Assembly: GCA_944326245.1 (NCBI GenBank)
Contig: CALVDF010000004.1
Span: 1-64,000, forward strand
Length of the DNA stretch: 64,000 nt
Origin: an uncultured Bacteroidales bacterium
GTDB taxonomy: Bacteria; Bacteroidota; Bacteroidia; Bacteroidales; UBA932
Direction of reading: 5' to 3'
A program made the position numbers and the translations under genes. Below the pieces are notes generated by a model. The model was not told where the DNA came from. It made no database searches and saw only the letters and a program-made list of their open reading frames with translations. The first letter of the stretch is position 1, and the number at the start of each line of letters is the position of its first letter. Positions 18,151 through 25,674 of this stretch are shown piece after piece.

Positions 18151-19284
18151 TTATCTGCCGAAAAGCATTTCCCGTATCCACATTGCGAAGAAGCGGTCGT
18201 TAAGTGACCAGGTGCCATCGATGACAGTGACGAGACCTTTCTCAAGCAGTTTCTTGGATGCGGCCTGGACGGAACTGGCGGAGGCGAGGCCGTGGCTGCG
18301 GATGAATGCGGCGGATGTGATGCTTTCCGCCTTGCCGTCTATGGCTATGGAGTAGAGAAGTTCTTTCTGCTTCTCCGGGATGTTGGACAATATCTCGCGG
18401 TATGTGGGTTCGAGCAGGGTGATGATGCTGCGGATGGCGTGTGATGTGGTCCCGGGAGTGCATGTTTCCCCGTCCGGTGTGTCGGCGAAGGATTCGTTGA
18501 ATGTCCGCTGCATACAGTAGGTGTTGCCCTCGAACAGGTCGTAGACTTCTCCGGCAGTTTCCTTCTCTATGGTGCGGTTCCTGCTGCTGAAATGTCCGGT
18601 GACGAAGTCAATATAGGTACTGCGCTCGATCGGGCCGAGCTCCAGCATATCCGCACTCTGATAGAAGGGCCTGGCCGAGGAGGTGAACATCTCCTGCATG
18701 AGGTGCCGCTCACTGCCTGCAAATATGAATTTGGCGTTGCTTATCCGCTGGATGTGAGAGCGGAGCAGAGCCTCTATGTTCTTTTCAGGATACTTGGCTA
18801 CTTGTTGAAATTCGTCTATCGCCACTATGCATGGCTTTCCTGCCTCCTGCAGACATGTGAAAATCTCTTCCAAAGTGTACTCCGGCCGGTCTATGTCGCC
18901 CAACTCCAAGGAGAATGCCGGAAGTCCGCTGACAGGGTCGAAACCCAGTTTGCCGCTGATGGATTTCAAGGTGCGGATCAGCAGACTGATCATCCTGCGG
19001 TCTGAAGATGCCAGGCGGTTGAAGACTTCCTTTCCCAGAAGGTATGTCAGTTCTTTGAGCCCGGTAGTGTGGAGGATATCGATGAAGAACTTATGATATC
19101 CGCTCAGTTTACTTCTGCTGTAGCAGAACTGTATCAGTCCGGTCTTGCCCATGCGCCTGGGAGACATCAGAACCACGTTGTTGCCGTTCGTCAGCGACTT
19201 GATCAGTCTGGCGGACTCATCGCGGCGGTCACAGAAGTACTCCGGATCTATGCTGCCGGAGACGATAAAAGGATTTGTTTCCAT
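18151..19284 (-). CDS. AAA+ ATPase (archaeal-type ATPase_2 family) with C-terminal winged helix
   Basis: A 377-residue P-loop ATPase with Walker A SPRRMGKTG (41-49), Walker B CIVAIDEFQ (152-160), sensor-1-like FIFAGSERHLM, and a C-terminal region (about 300-377) that looks like a winged helix (SAAFIRSHGLASASSVQAA). Such ATPases are abundant and patchily spread in Bacteroidetes and archaea, and their role is unknown; some resemble STAND-type signalling ATPases. Its promoter is overlapped by an AT-rich palindrome related to a second copy a kilobase away. That and its patchy family distribution suggest an accessory gene. Confidence 0.8.
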   Translation of the reverse strand: METNPFIVSGSIDPEYFCDRRDESARLIKSLTNGNNVVLMSPRRMGKTGLIQFCYSRSKLSGYHKFFIDILHTTGLKELTYLLGKEVFNRLASSDRRMISLLIRTLKSISGKLGFDPVSGLPAFSLELGDIDRPEYTLEEIFTCLQEAGKPCIVAIDEFQQVAKYPEKNIEALLRSHIQRISNAKFIFAGSERHLMQEMFTSSARPFYQSADMLELGPIERSTYIDFVTGHFSSRNRTIEKETAGEVYDLFEGNTYCMQRTFNESFADTPDGETCTPGTTSHAIRSIITLLEPTYREILSNIPEKQKELLYSIAIDGKAESITSAAFIRSHGLASASSVQAASKKLLEKGLVTVIDGTWSLNDRFFAMWIREMLFGR

Positions 19285-19302
19285 ATTAAGTTTATTTTAC
19301 CG

Positions 19303-19334
19303 CAAATGTAATTATTCAAATTAAATTATGCAAA
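19303..19334 (-). promoter_or_regulatory. Promoter of the AAA+ ATPase gene
   Basis: On the minus strand, TTTG (19331-19334) is followed by exactly 20 bases and TACATTTG (19303-19310), a full match to the Bacteroidetes consensus. The spacer and -33 box lie within the AT-rich inverted repeat. Confidence 0.7.
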
Positions 19335-19371
19335 TCGAATAATTTAAATTAAATAATTTATTTTGAATAAT
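19311..19371. repeat. AT-rich nested inverted repeat, copy A
   Basis: The outer arms ATTATTCAAA (19311-19320) and TTTGAATAAT (19362-19371) are perfect inverted copies, and inner arms AATTAT (19324-19329) and ATAATT (19339-19344) are nested inside. It begins five bases after the EamA stop codon and covers the promoter spacer of the ATPase gene. Copy B lies at 20376-20422. Confidence 0.65.
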
Positions 19372-19375
19372 GGAT

Positions 19376-20311
19376 TCATGCGGCTTTCTCCTTCTCAAGC
19401 TGTGCGCGGCTCTTGCTGGCGGTGACGAGCCAGACTCCTGTGAAGATGAGCAGGACAGCGAGGACTTTCACGAAGCTGAAGGTGTCGAGGCCGAGGTAGA
19501 TGGAGGCTGTGACCGAGACTATGGGCTGGATGTAGTTGTACATGCCGGCGACAGTGGGCCGCAGGGCCTTCTGTCCTACGACTACCAGGACATAGCATAG
19601 GAATGTGGCGAGGACCACGACGTAGAGGATGCCGCCTATATTGCCCCAGGTCAGGCCGGCCCAGTCAGTGGCGATCAGGTCGTGGTAGGAGAAGGGCAGA
19701 AGGCAGATGAAGGCATAGGTGAACATCCACTTCATGATGGTGAAGATGGAGTATTTGCTTACAAAATTCTTGAAAAGGACGAGGTAGGAGGCGTAGCTGA
19801 GCTGGGCGAAAAGGATCAGCAGGTCCCCGCCGATATTTGTAGTACTCCCGGCTGCTGCCGCCGCTGCATGACTGCCGCCGAGGATGAGCAGCAGGGCGCC
19901 GCCGGCTCCGAAAGCGATGCCGCAGACCTTCTTGCCGGTGATGGGCTCCTTGAGGAAGAATGCCGCCAATATCATTGCCCATAGCGGCATGCTGGTGGCT
20001 ATGATGGAGGCATCGGCAGGGGAGGTAAGGCTCACTCCGAAGACGTAGAGGCCCTGATTGAACACTATTGCCAGGAGGGAGGCCGCGAACAGCTTGATCA
20101 TGTCCCTCGGTTCTACCTTTTCCGGCTTCCGGAAGAGGGAGGCGACCCAGAAGAGCACCATTGCCCCGAATACCCGCAGGTCCGTGAGTACCAGCGGGGT
20201 GATGATACTTCCCGCCATGACTATTTTCGCCACCGGGGCCATCAGCCCCCAGATGCAGTTGGCCGCCAGCATCGCGCCGTGGCCTTTCCAGCTTATTTTC
20301 TCCATAGCCAT
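19376..20311 (-). CDS. EamA/DMT-family transporter
   Basis: A protein of about 311 residues with ten predicted hydrophobic segments in two EamA repeats (first starts ISWKGHGAMLAANCIWGLMAP; conserved LKEPITGKKVCGIAFGAGG near residue 110 and a second repeat with ALRPTVAGMYNYIQPIVS). Family members export small metabolites such as amino acids or nucleobases; the substrate is not readable. ATG at 20311 is chosen because a perfect -7 box ends 21 bases upstream. A damaged second copy of the same gene lies just upstream at 20425-20536. Confidence 0.85.
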   Translation of the reverse strand: MAMEKISWKGHGAMLAANCIWGLMAPVAKIVMAGSIITPLVLTDLRVFGAMVLFWVASLFRKPEKVEPRDMIKLFAASLLAIVFNQGLYVFGVSLTSPADASIIATSMPLWAMILAAFFLKEPITGKKVCGIAFGAGGALLLILGGSHAAAAAAGSTTNIGGDLLILFAQLSYASYLVLFKNFVSKYSIFTIMKWMFTYAFICLLPFSYHDLIATDWAGLTWGNIGGILYVVVLATFLCYVLVVVGQKALRPTVAGMYNYIQPIVSVTASIYLGLDTFSFVKVLAVLLIFTGVWLVTASKSRAQLEKEKAA

Positions 20312-20331
20312 TTGTGTAAGCAAAACGGCCG

Positions 20332-20339
20332 CAAAAGTA
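20332..20339 (-). promoter_or_regulatory. -7 box of the EamA gene
   Basis: Reads TACTTTTG on the minus strand, followed by CGGCCG. The same arrangement, with the box mutated to TACATATG, precedes the EamA relic. Confidence 0.55.
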
Positions 20340-20375
20340 ATTCAATTTTATGTGACTGACCACACCCCGTCTCAA

Positions 20376-20422
20376 ATTATTCAATCTGAATTATGCAAAT
20401 CAAATAATCCGAATTGAATAAT
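20376..20422. repeat. AT-rich inverted repeat, copy B
   Basis: Arms ATTATTCAA (20376-20384) and TTGAATAAT (20414-20422). Over 47 bases it matches the ATTATTC...AATAAT core of copy A at roughly four of five positions, with the shared centre AATTATGCAAATC. It sits just 3' of the EamA relic, as copy A sits 3' of the intact EamA gene. Confidence 0.6.
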
Positions 20423-20424
20423 CG

Positions 20425-20536
20425 CGGATAACAGGCACCTTGCTTCCGCACTGAAGGCTGTCCCGTCGACCTTCTTCCCGGTGACAGGTTCCTTGTGAAA
20501 TATTGCCGCGAGCATTTTCCAGCTTATTTTCTCCAT
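20425..20536 (-). pseudogene. Relic of a second EamA transporter gene
   Basis: The minus strand starts with the same seven codons as the intact neighbour (MEKISWK, identical in DNA over 20 bases), then jumps to MLAAIFHKEPVTGKKV, matching MILAAFFLKEPITGKKV about 100 residues further into the intact protein. About 100 codons were lost by internal deletion and everything after AFSAEA is gone. Even the upstream CGGCCG and a decayed -7 box are recognisable. The remnant could encode only about 40 residues and has no plausible transport function. Confidence 0.8.
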
Positions 20537-20575
20537 ATTTCTCAGTAAAATCGGCCGCATATGTACACTTTTTTC

Positions 20576-20583
20576 TAATTTTG
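20576..20583 (+). promoter_or_regulatory. -7 box of the small beta-barrel gene
   Basis: TAATTTTG, a perfect TAnnTTTG, 37 bases before the ATG at 20621. No clear -33 element. Confidence 0.45.
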
Positions 20584-20620
20584 TCAAACGGAAACAATGT
20601 TATGAACTATTCTATGATCT

Positions 20621-21196
20621 ATGAAAACACACTTCGCCTGGCATGCGGCCTTGCGTGCCGCTATCGTTGTTATTATATTGCAGTTGTTGCCATTTACGGC
20701 TATGGGGCATCAAGCCGATGACCCGGTGCCGGAGAAGGAGAGGACACGCGGTGACTTTACGGCAAATATCAGTCTGGCCTTCCCGGTGTTCACCAGCGGA
20801 CCCGAGAAATTCGGCTACGAGGCGGTTGGGTTTGGATACACTTTCCTCAACAATAATCTGGAGGCGGGCATCAATCTCGGCGGCCTGGTCACCAAGGGCA
20901 CGATCTATACCCATTCGAAGATGAAAGGTATGGTGATGGGCACGGCCTATCTGTCCCTGCTTTTCGGAAACCAGACGGGCAGGCTCACCATCTGTCCTAC
21001 GGTGGAGGCCGGTGTGGGCCACGGCACCATCCATCAGGTCCCCGAGTCGACCAGAGCCGTGTTCGGTGTCGGCACGACGCTGCTCTACCGTCCTCTTAAA
21101 TGGTTTCATACGGGCATAGACCTCAAGTACGTATTCCTTTCCAACAGCGATAACCGCTGGCTGATGCTCGGCTTCAAGTTCGGAGTGGACTTTTAA
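20621..21196 (+). CDS. Small outer-membrane beta-barrel-like protein, unknown function
   Basis: A 191-residue protein with a hydrophobic N-terminal segment (about 8-30) consistent with a signal peptide. It then shows alternating polar/aromatic stretches typical of amphipathic beta strands (GYEAVGFGYTFLNNNLEAGI; WLMLGFKFGVDF) and ends in Phe, the usual final residue of outer-membrane barrels. I do not recognise a named family. It is preceded by its own promoter and followed 65 bases later by aspS, which also has its own promoter. Confidence 0.6.
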   Translation: MKTHFAWHAALRAAIVVIILQLLPFTAMGHQADDPVPEKERTRGDFTANISLAFPVFTSGPEKFGYEAVGFGYTFLNNNLEAGINLGGLVTKGTIYTHSKMKGMVMGTAYLSLLFGNQTGRLTICPTVEAGVGHGTIHQVPESTRAVFGVGTTLLYRPLKWFHTGIDLKYVFLSNSDNRWLMLGFKFGVDF

Positions 21197-21230
21197 CAGT
21201 CAGGCAGGATAAATGAGTGCATTTTTTTCC

Positions 21231-21238
21231 TACTTTTG
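21231..21238 (+). promoter_or_regulatory. -7 box of aspS
   Basis: TACTTTTG, a perfect TAnnTTTG, 23 bases before the ATG at 21262. It rules out the in-frame GTG at 21217, which lies upstream of the expected transcription start. Confidence 0.6.
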
Positions 21239-21261
21239 CACCTGCAAATTATCGACAAGTT

Positions 21262-23031
21262 ATGTACAGGACACACACATGCGGCGAACTTCGCCTTGCA
21301 AATGCCGGACAGAGGGTCACTCTGGCCGGTTGGGTCCAGAGGGTCAGGAAGATGGGCGGTATGAGCTTCATCGACCTGAGGGACCGTTACGGTATAACAC
21401 AGATTGTTATCGACGAGTCGGCTTCTGCAGAGCTCAATGCTCAGGTGGAGAAGCTGGGCCGCGAATATGTAATACAGGTTACAGGTACTGTCCTGGAGCG
21501 TCAGAGCAAGAACTCCAGAATCGACACCGGTGACATCGAGGTGCGTCTCGAGTCCCTGAATGTGCTCAATGCGGCTGCCACTCCTCCGTTCACCATTGAG
21601 GACGAGTCCGACGGCGGTGATGACCTCCGTATGAAGTACCGCTACCTTGACCTGCGCCGCAATCCACTGAAAAAGAATCTGATGCTGCGTCACCGGATGG
21701 CTCACGAGGTGCGCAACTACCTAAACAGCAAGGGCTTCATGGAGATAGAGACCCCTTATCTGATCAAGTCTACTCCCGAGGGGGCCCGCGACTTCGTGGT
21801 GCCTTCGCGCATGAATCCAGGCCAGTTCTATGCTCTGCCCCAGAGCCCCCAGCAGCAGAAGCAGCTCCTCATGGTGGCCGGATACGACCGCTACTTCCAG
21901 ATCGTGCGCTGCTTCAGGGACGAGGACCTCAGGGCCGACCGTCAGCCGGAGTTCACCCAGATAGACTGCGAGATGTCCTTCGTGGAGCGTGACGACGTGC
22001 TGGAAATGTTCGAGGGCATGATCAAGACCCTCTTCCACAACGTGCTCGGCAAGGACTTCACCGAACCTTTTTACAAGATGCCCTATTCCGAGGCCATGGA
22101 CTCATACGGCTCGGACAAGCCCGATATCCGCTTCGGCATGAAGCTGCACGAGATTACATCCCTGGCCAAGGGACATAACTTCCCTGTATTCGACTCCGTG
22201 GAGTACGTGGGCGGTATCGCCGTTCCCGGATGCGCCGGCTACTCCCGCAAGCAGACCGACGAGCTGACCGAGTGGGTAAAGCGTCCCCAGATAGGCGCCA
22301 AGGGCCTGGTCTACATCAAGTGCAATGAGGACGGCACCTTCAAGTCTTCGGCCGACAAATTCCTCACTCCCGACGACCTGGCCGCCATGGCTGCAGCCGT
22401 CGAGGCTCAGAAGGGCGACCTGATCCTGATTCTCGCCGGTACACGGAACAAGATGCGCACTGCCCTCGGCTCCCTGCGTATCGAGATGGGTAACCGTCTC
22501 GGCCTGCGCGACCCTAAGGTATTCGCCCCCCTGTGGGTGGTGGACTTTCCCCTGCTGGAGTGGGATGACGAGACTTCCCGCTTCTACGCCATGCATCATC
22601 CCTTCACCGCTCCCAAGCCCGAGCACTTAGAGTGGTTCTACAGCGACCGCAAGGAAGATCTGGAGCGCGTCTGTGCCAATGCATACGACTTCGTGCTCAA
22701 CGGTACCGAGGTGGGCGGCGGCTCCATCCGTATCCACGATTCCAAGATCCAGGAGCGTATGTTCGAGGTCCTCGGTTTCAGCCATGAGGACGCGGATTAC
22801 CGCTTCGGCTTCCTGATCAACGCCTTCAAGTACGGCGCTCCTCCCCACGGAGGCATCGCATTCGGTTTCGACCGCTTCTGCGCCCTCTTCGGCGGACAGG
22901 AGAGCATCAGGGATTTCATCGCATTCCCCAAGAACAATCAGGGCCGCGACATGATGCTTGACGCTCCTTCGCGCATCGACCAGGCGCAGATGGACGAACT
23001 TTTCCTGCAAAGCACATTCAAAAACCAATAA
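21262..23031 (+). CDS. aspS: Aspartyl-tRNA synthetase
   Basis: A 589-residue class II synthetase charging tRNA-Asp. The N-terminal OB-fold anticodon-binding domain starts [11 protein letters not shown] (about 1-105). The catalytic core has motif 2 [20 protein letters not shown] near residue 215, the bacterial GAD insertion (about 280-410), and motif 3 [15 protein letters not shown] near 535. Length is normal for bacterial AspRS. Start chosen by promoter position and family alignment. The gene for a YqeY-like protein follows after six bases and is probably cotranscribed. Confidence 0.97.
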   Translation: MYRTHTCGELRLANAGQRVTLAGWVQRVRKMGGMSFIDLRDRYGITQIVIDESASAELNAQVEKLGREYVIQVTGTVLERQSKNSRIDTGDIEVRLESLNVLNAAATPPFTIEDESDGGDDLRMKYRYLDLRRNPLKKNLMLRHRMAHEVRNYLNSKGFMEIETPYLIKSTPEGARDFVVPSRMNPGQFYALPQSPQQQKQLLMVAGYDRYFQIVRCFRDEDLRADRQPEFTQIDCEMSFVERDDVLEMFEGMIKTLFHNVLGKDFTEPFYKMPYSEAMDSYGSDKPDIRFGMKLHEITSLAKGHNFPVFDSVEYVGGIAVPGCAGYSRKQTDELTEWVKRPQIGAKGLVYIKCNEDGTFKSSADKFLTPDDLAAMAAAVEAQKGDLILILAGTRNKMRTALGSLRIEMGNRLGLRDPKVFAPLWVVDFPLLEWDDETSRFYAMHHPFTAPKPEHLEWFYSDRKEDLERVCANAYDFVLNGTEVGGGSIRIHDSKIQERMFEVLGFSHEDADYRFGFLINAFKYGAPPHGGIAFGFDRFCALFGGQESIRDFIAFPKNNQGRDMMLDAPSRIDQAQMDELFLQSTFKNQ

Positions 23032-23037
23032 CAGATT

Positions 23038-23493
23038 ATGTCACTCGAACAGCAGATACAGTCCGATATAAAGGCGGCAATGGTCGCCAAGGACAAGGTA
23101 GCTCTCGCGGCCACACGTGCGGTCAAGGCCGCGATTCTTCTCGCCAAGACCTCCGAAGGAGGTGCCAAGGACAGCCTCGAGGATGCCGAGGTGGTCAAGA
23201 TAGTGCAGAAATTAGTGAAGCAGCGGAAGGAGAGTGCGGAGATCTATTCCCAGCAGGCCCGTCAGGACCTTGCGGACAATGAGCTGGCCGAGGCCGCCGT
23301 GATGGAGAAATACCTCCCGGCAGCTCTCTCTGAGGCTCAGGTAGAGGAAGCCGTAAAGGCTATCATGGCCGAAGTAGGCGCATCCTCAATGGCCGACATG
23401 GGCAAGGTGATGGGCGTTGCCACCAAGAAGCTTGCAGGCCAGGCCGACGGCCGTCTCATCTCCACTATCGTCAGGAAGCTGCTCTCCAAATAG
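23038..23493 (+). CDS. GatB/YqeY domain protein
   Basis: A 151-residue helical protein matching the YqeY family over its whole length (MSLEQQIQSDIKAAMVAKDK; ELAEAAVMEKYLPAALSE; MGKVMGVATKKLAGQADG). YqeY resembles the tail domain of the GatB amidotransferase subunit, which contacts tRNA; the free-standing protein's role is not settled. Position directly after aspS (six bases) fits a link to aminoacyl-tRNA handling. Confidence 0.9.
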   Translation: MSLEQQIQSDIKAAMVAKDKVALAATRAVKAAILLAKTSEGGAKDSLEDAEVVKIVQKLVKQRKESAEIYSQQARQDLADNELAEAAVMEKYLPAALSEAQVEEAVKAIMAEVGASSMADMGKVMGVATKKLAGQADGRLISTIVRKLLSK

Positions 23494-23530
23494 CGGATGT
23501 ACATATATCATTTTATATCAGCGGTATGCG

Positions 23531-24748
23531 TTATTTCAGCGGCGCCAGCATGATTACATTATTGTCTTCCTTGCCGAGGCTCTTCAGAATGGTGGAGATG
23601 CTTCTGCGGGCGGCGTTGCTGAGATTGCCTTCCTCCAGAGCTTCTGCGGCTTTATCTATGAAATATTCCGCACTGTAGGACTCTGCGAGGTATCCGCATT
23701 TGAAAGAGGGACTGGTCTTGTCCATCGTCAGGATGTCGTCAATGACTGTGCGGCGTGAGACCTTCCCGGTCCGGCGGTCCAGTACTATTGCAGGCAGCAG
23801 ATCTGTCTCCAGGCTTATGCTTGCCCCTGAGCCGGTGTTTCTGCTTGTTACCATTTTTGTCTGGCTGATGTTCACAAGTACGTAGTCCGGCAGGATATAG
23901 GGCTCATGCAGATAATCTCCATCGTTGAATGTCAAGGCGTTGGGCTCTGTAGTCTTTCCTAGCTCCATCGTAAGCAGCGGATGCAGCTCTCTGTCCTCGA
24001 TGACGAACAGGGTGTCCTGCTGGGTGTTCATCGACCACTGTGAGATATCCAGAGCTCCGCCCACATTGAGAGAGGTATGGAGGCTGAGCATAGCATTCTC
24101 CGGTATAGTCCTTGTTTTAGGAATCTCCCAAAGGACATTGCCCTCGTAGTCCTGGCACCAGGCAATAAACGGGCATCCGTTGTCAAACGGAGTCGTGGCT
24201 ATGGTAATGGTCTGCGCGGAGCCGTCAACCAGGAAGTTGTAACCCTGATTCGGGTTGCCTTCCGCCTCATAAGCCAGGGAAAGGTCTTCCAGGAACCGGC
24301 CGGTACTGAGGTCGTATGTATGGATTTTGTTGTCATATAAGGTGCTTATCCAGATTTTTCCTCCGGTCTCATCAATCTGCGCGAAGGATATCCGGTTGTA
24401 TTCTCCGGGGCCGCGTCCTATGTTGCCGACATTGTAGAGGAATTTTCCGGTAGCGCGGTCAAAGAGCTTGAAGGGTCTTTCCGTGTTGGGGAATATTCCG
24501 ATGTAGTGCTCTGAGACGGTGATGTCGCCGCCATCAGTAAATGCCTCGGGGACACTGCTGTCCAGCGCAATGAATTCCGGCTCTCCGACCCATTCGGACA
24601 GCTGCAGGTCTTCTCCCTGGGGCAGCTTCTCATACTGTACTGAGACAAGGCCGCCGTCCGTTGCCGCGTTCTGCCGGCTGCCGCATCCGGAAAGGACGAG
24701 CGGCAGACAGCAGGCGGTGCAGATCATTGAGATTTGCAAATGTTTCAT
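23531..24748 (-). CDS. 6-bladed beta-propeller lipoprotein (BF3164-like)
   Basis: A 405-residue lipoprotein with lipobox LSGC at about residue 22. The mature part has repeated beta segments (GKIWISTLYDNKIHTYDLSTG; RPFKLFDRATGKFLYNVGN) characteristic of the Bacteroidales 6-bladed propeller lipoproteins, often called BF3164-like. Function is unknown; the fold suggests ligand or protein binding. It lies 21 bases after the SDR gene on the same strand and is likely in the same transcript. Confidence 0.75.
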   Translation of the reverse strand: MKHLQISMICTACCLPLVLSGCGSRQNAATDGGLVSVQYEKLPQGEDLQLSEWVGEPEFIALDSSVPEAFTDGGDITVSEHYIGIFPNTERPFKLFDRATGKFLYNVGNIGRGPGEYNRISFAQIDETGGKIWISTLYDNKIHTYDLSTGRFLEDLSLAYEAEGNPNQGYNFLVDGSAQTITIATTPFDNGCPFIAWCQDYEGNVLWEIPKTRTIPENAMLSLHTSLNVGGALDISQWSMNTQQDTLFVIEDRELHPLLTMELGKTTEPNALTFNDGDYLHEPYILPDYVLVNISQTKMVTSRNTGSGASISLETDLLPAIVLDRRTGKVSRRTVIDDILTMDKTSPSFKCGYLAESYSAEYFIDKAAEALEEGNLSNAARRSISTILKSLGKEDNNVIMLAPLK

Positions 24749-24769
24749 GATGGTAGAGTAAAATGGATG

Positions 24770-25543
24770 TCAGGATTGCTTGTAGGTGATGGTGCCGGTC
24801 GCCTGGTTGGTGGGCATTACGAGGACCTCCGCAATCTGCATGTACTCGGGTGCGCTGGCGGCGAACCATGCCACTTCGGCGATGTCGGCTCCGGTCAGAG
24901 GGCGGATACCTTTATATACATTGTCGGCCTTGGCCTTGTCGCCGCGGAAGCGTACAACGGAGAAGTTGGTCTCCACGAGGCCGGGCTTGATGTTGGTGAC
25001 TCTCAGAGGTGTGTCCACAAGGTCGATGCGCAGGCCGTCTGAGAGGGCCTTCACTGCTGCCTTGGTCGCGCAGTACACGCTGCCGCCTGGATAGGCCGCG
25101 TCACCGGCGATGGAGCCTATGTTGATGATGTGGCCGCGTCCGCGCTCCACCATGCCGGGAACCACAAGGCGGGTCATGGAGAGGAGGCCGCGGATGTTGG
25201 TGTCTATCATGATGTCCCATTCGTCGAGGTTGCCTTCAAACTCTTTGTCCACGCCGAAGACCAGTCCGGCGTTGTTGATGAGTACGTCGATGTTTTTCCA
25301 TTTTCCTTCCAGTGAGCCCAGGGCCGTTATGATCTGGTCCCTGTAGCGGACGTCGAAGGGCAGCACGAGGGCATCGGCTCCAAGCGCGGCCAGCTCGGCC
25401 TTAAGGGCTTCTCCCTTTTCGGGTTTGCGGCAGTTGATGATGACGTCATAGCCTTCTGCAGCGAATTTTCTGGCGCAGGCTTCCCCGATGCCGCTGACGG
25501 CACCGGTAACAAGAACTATTTTCCTTTCCATATTGTTCGTCAT
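24770..25543 (-). CDS. Short-chain dehydrogenase/reductase (YdfG-like)
   Basis: A 257-residue NAD(P)-dependent oxidoreductase with a Rossmann fold: TGxxxGIG cofactor motif TGAVSGIG, NNAG at about 90, catalytic Ser in IGSIAG and YxxxK in YCATK. It most resembles 3-hydroxy acid dehydrogenases of the YdfG type, which oxidise serine and related 3-hydroxy acids. ATG at 25531 (MERKIVLVTG) is an alternative start. It has its own promoter and leads into the propeller lipoprotein gene. Confidence 0.88.
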   Translation of the reverse strand: MTNNMERKIVLVTGAVSGIGEACARKFAAEGYDVIINCRKPEKGEALKAELAALGADALVLPFDVRYRDQIITALGSLEGKWKNIDVLINNAGLVFGVDKEFEGNLDEWDIMIDTNIRGLLSMTRLVVPGMVERGRGHIINIGSIAGDAAYPGGSVYCATKAAVKALSDGLRIDLVDTPLRVTNIKPGLVETNFSVVRFRGDKAKADNVYKGIRPLTGADIAEVAWFAASAPEYMQIAEVLVMPTNQATGTITYKQS

Positions 25544-25562
25544 GATGTTTTTAACTATATCC

Positions 25563-25570
25563 CAAAGGTA
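25563..25570 (-). promoter_or_regulatory. -7 box of the SDR gene
   Basis: Reads TACCTTTG on the minus strand, 20 bases before the ATG at 25543. Confidence 0.5.
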
Positions 25571-25645
25571 CGGAGAATTCCTTGAAAATGTAAGAGTTTC
25601 ATATTCTTGTTACCGTTTTGTAATGGTTTTGTAACATCCCGGACA

Positions 25646-25653
25646 TACTTTTG
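25646..25653 (+). promoter_or_regulatory. -7 box of the PiT transporter gene
   Basis: TACTTTTG, a perfect TAnnTTTG, 21 bases before the ATG at 25675. TTTTG motifs upstream are at 14 and 25 bases, not the usual 19-22, so control by an activator such as the PhoB-like regulator is possible. Confidence 0.5.
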
Positions 25654-25674
25654 CGTCCGAAATATTCATGTGTT

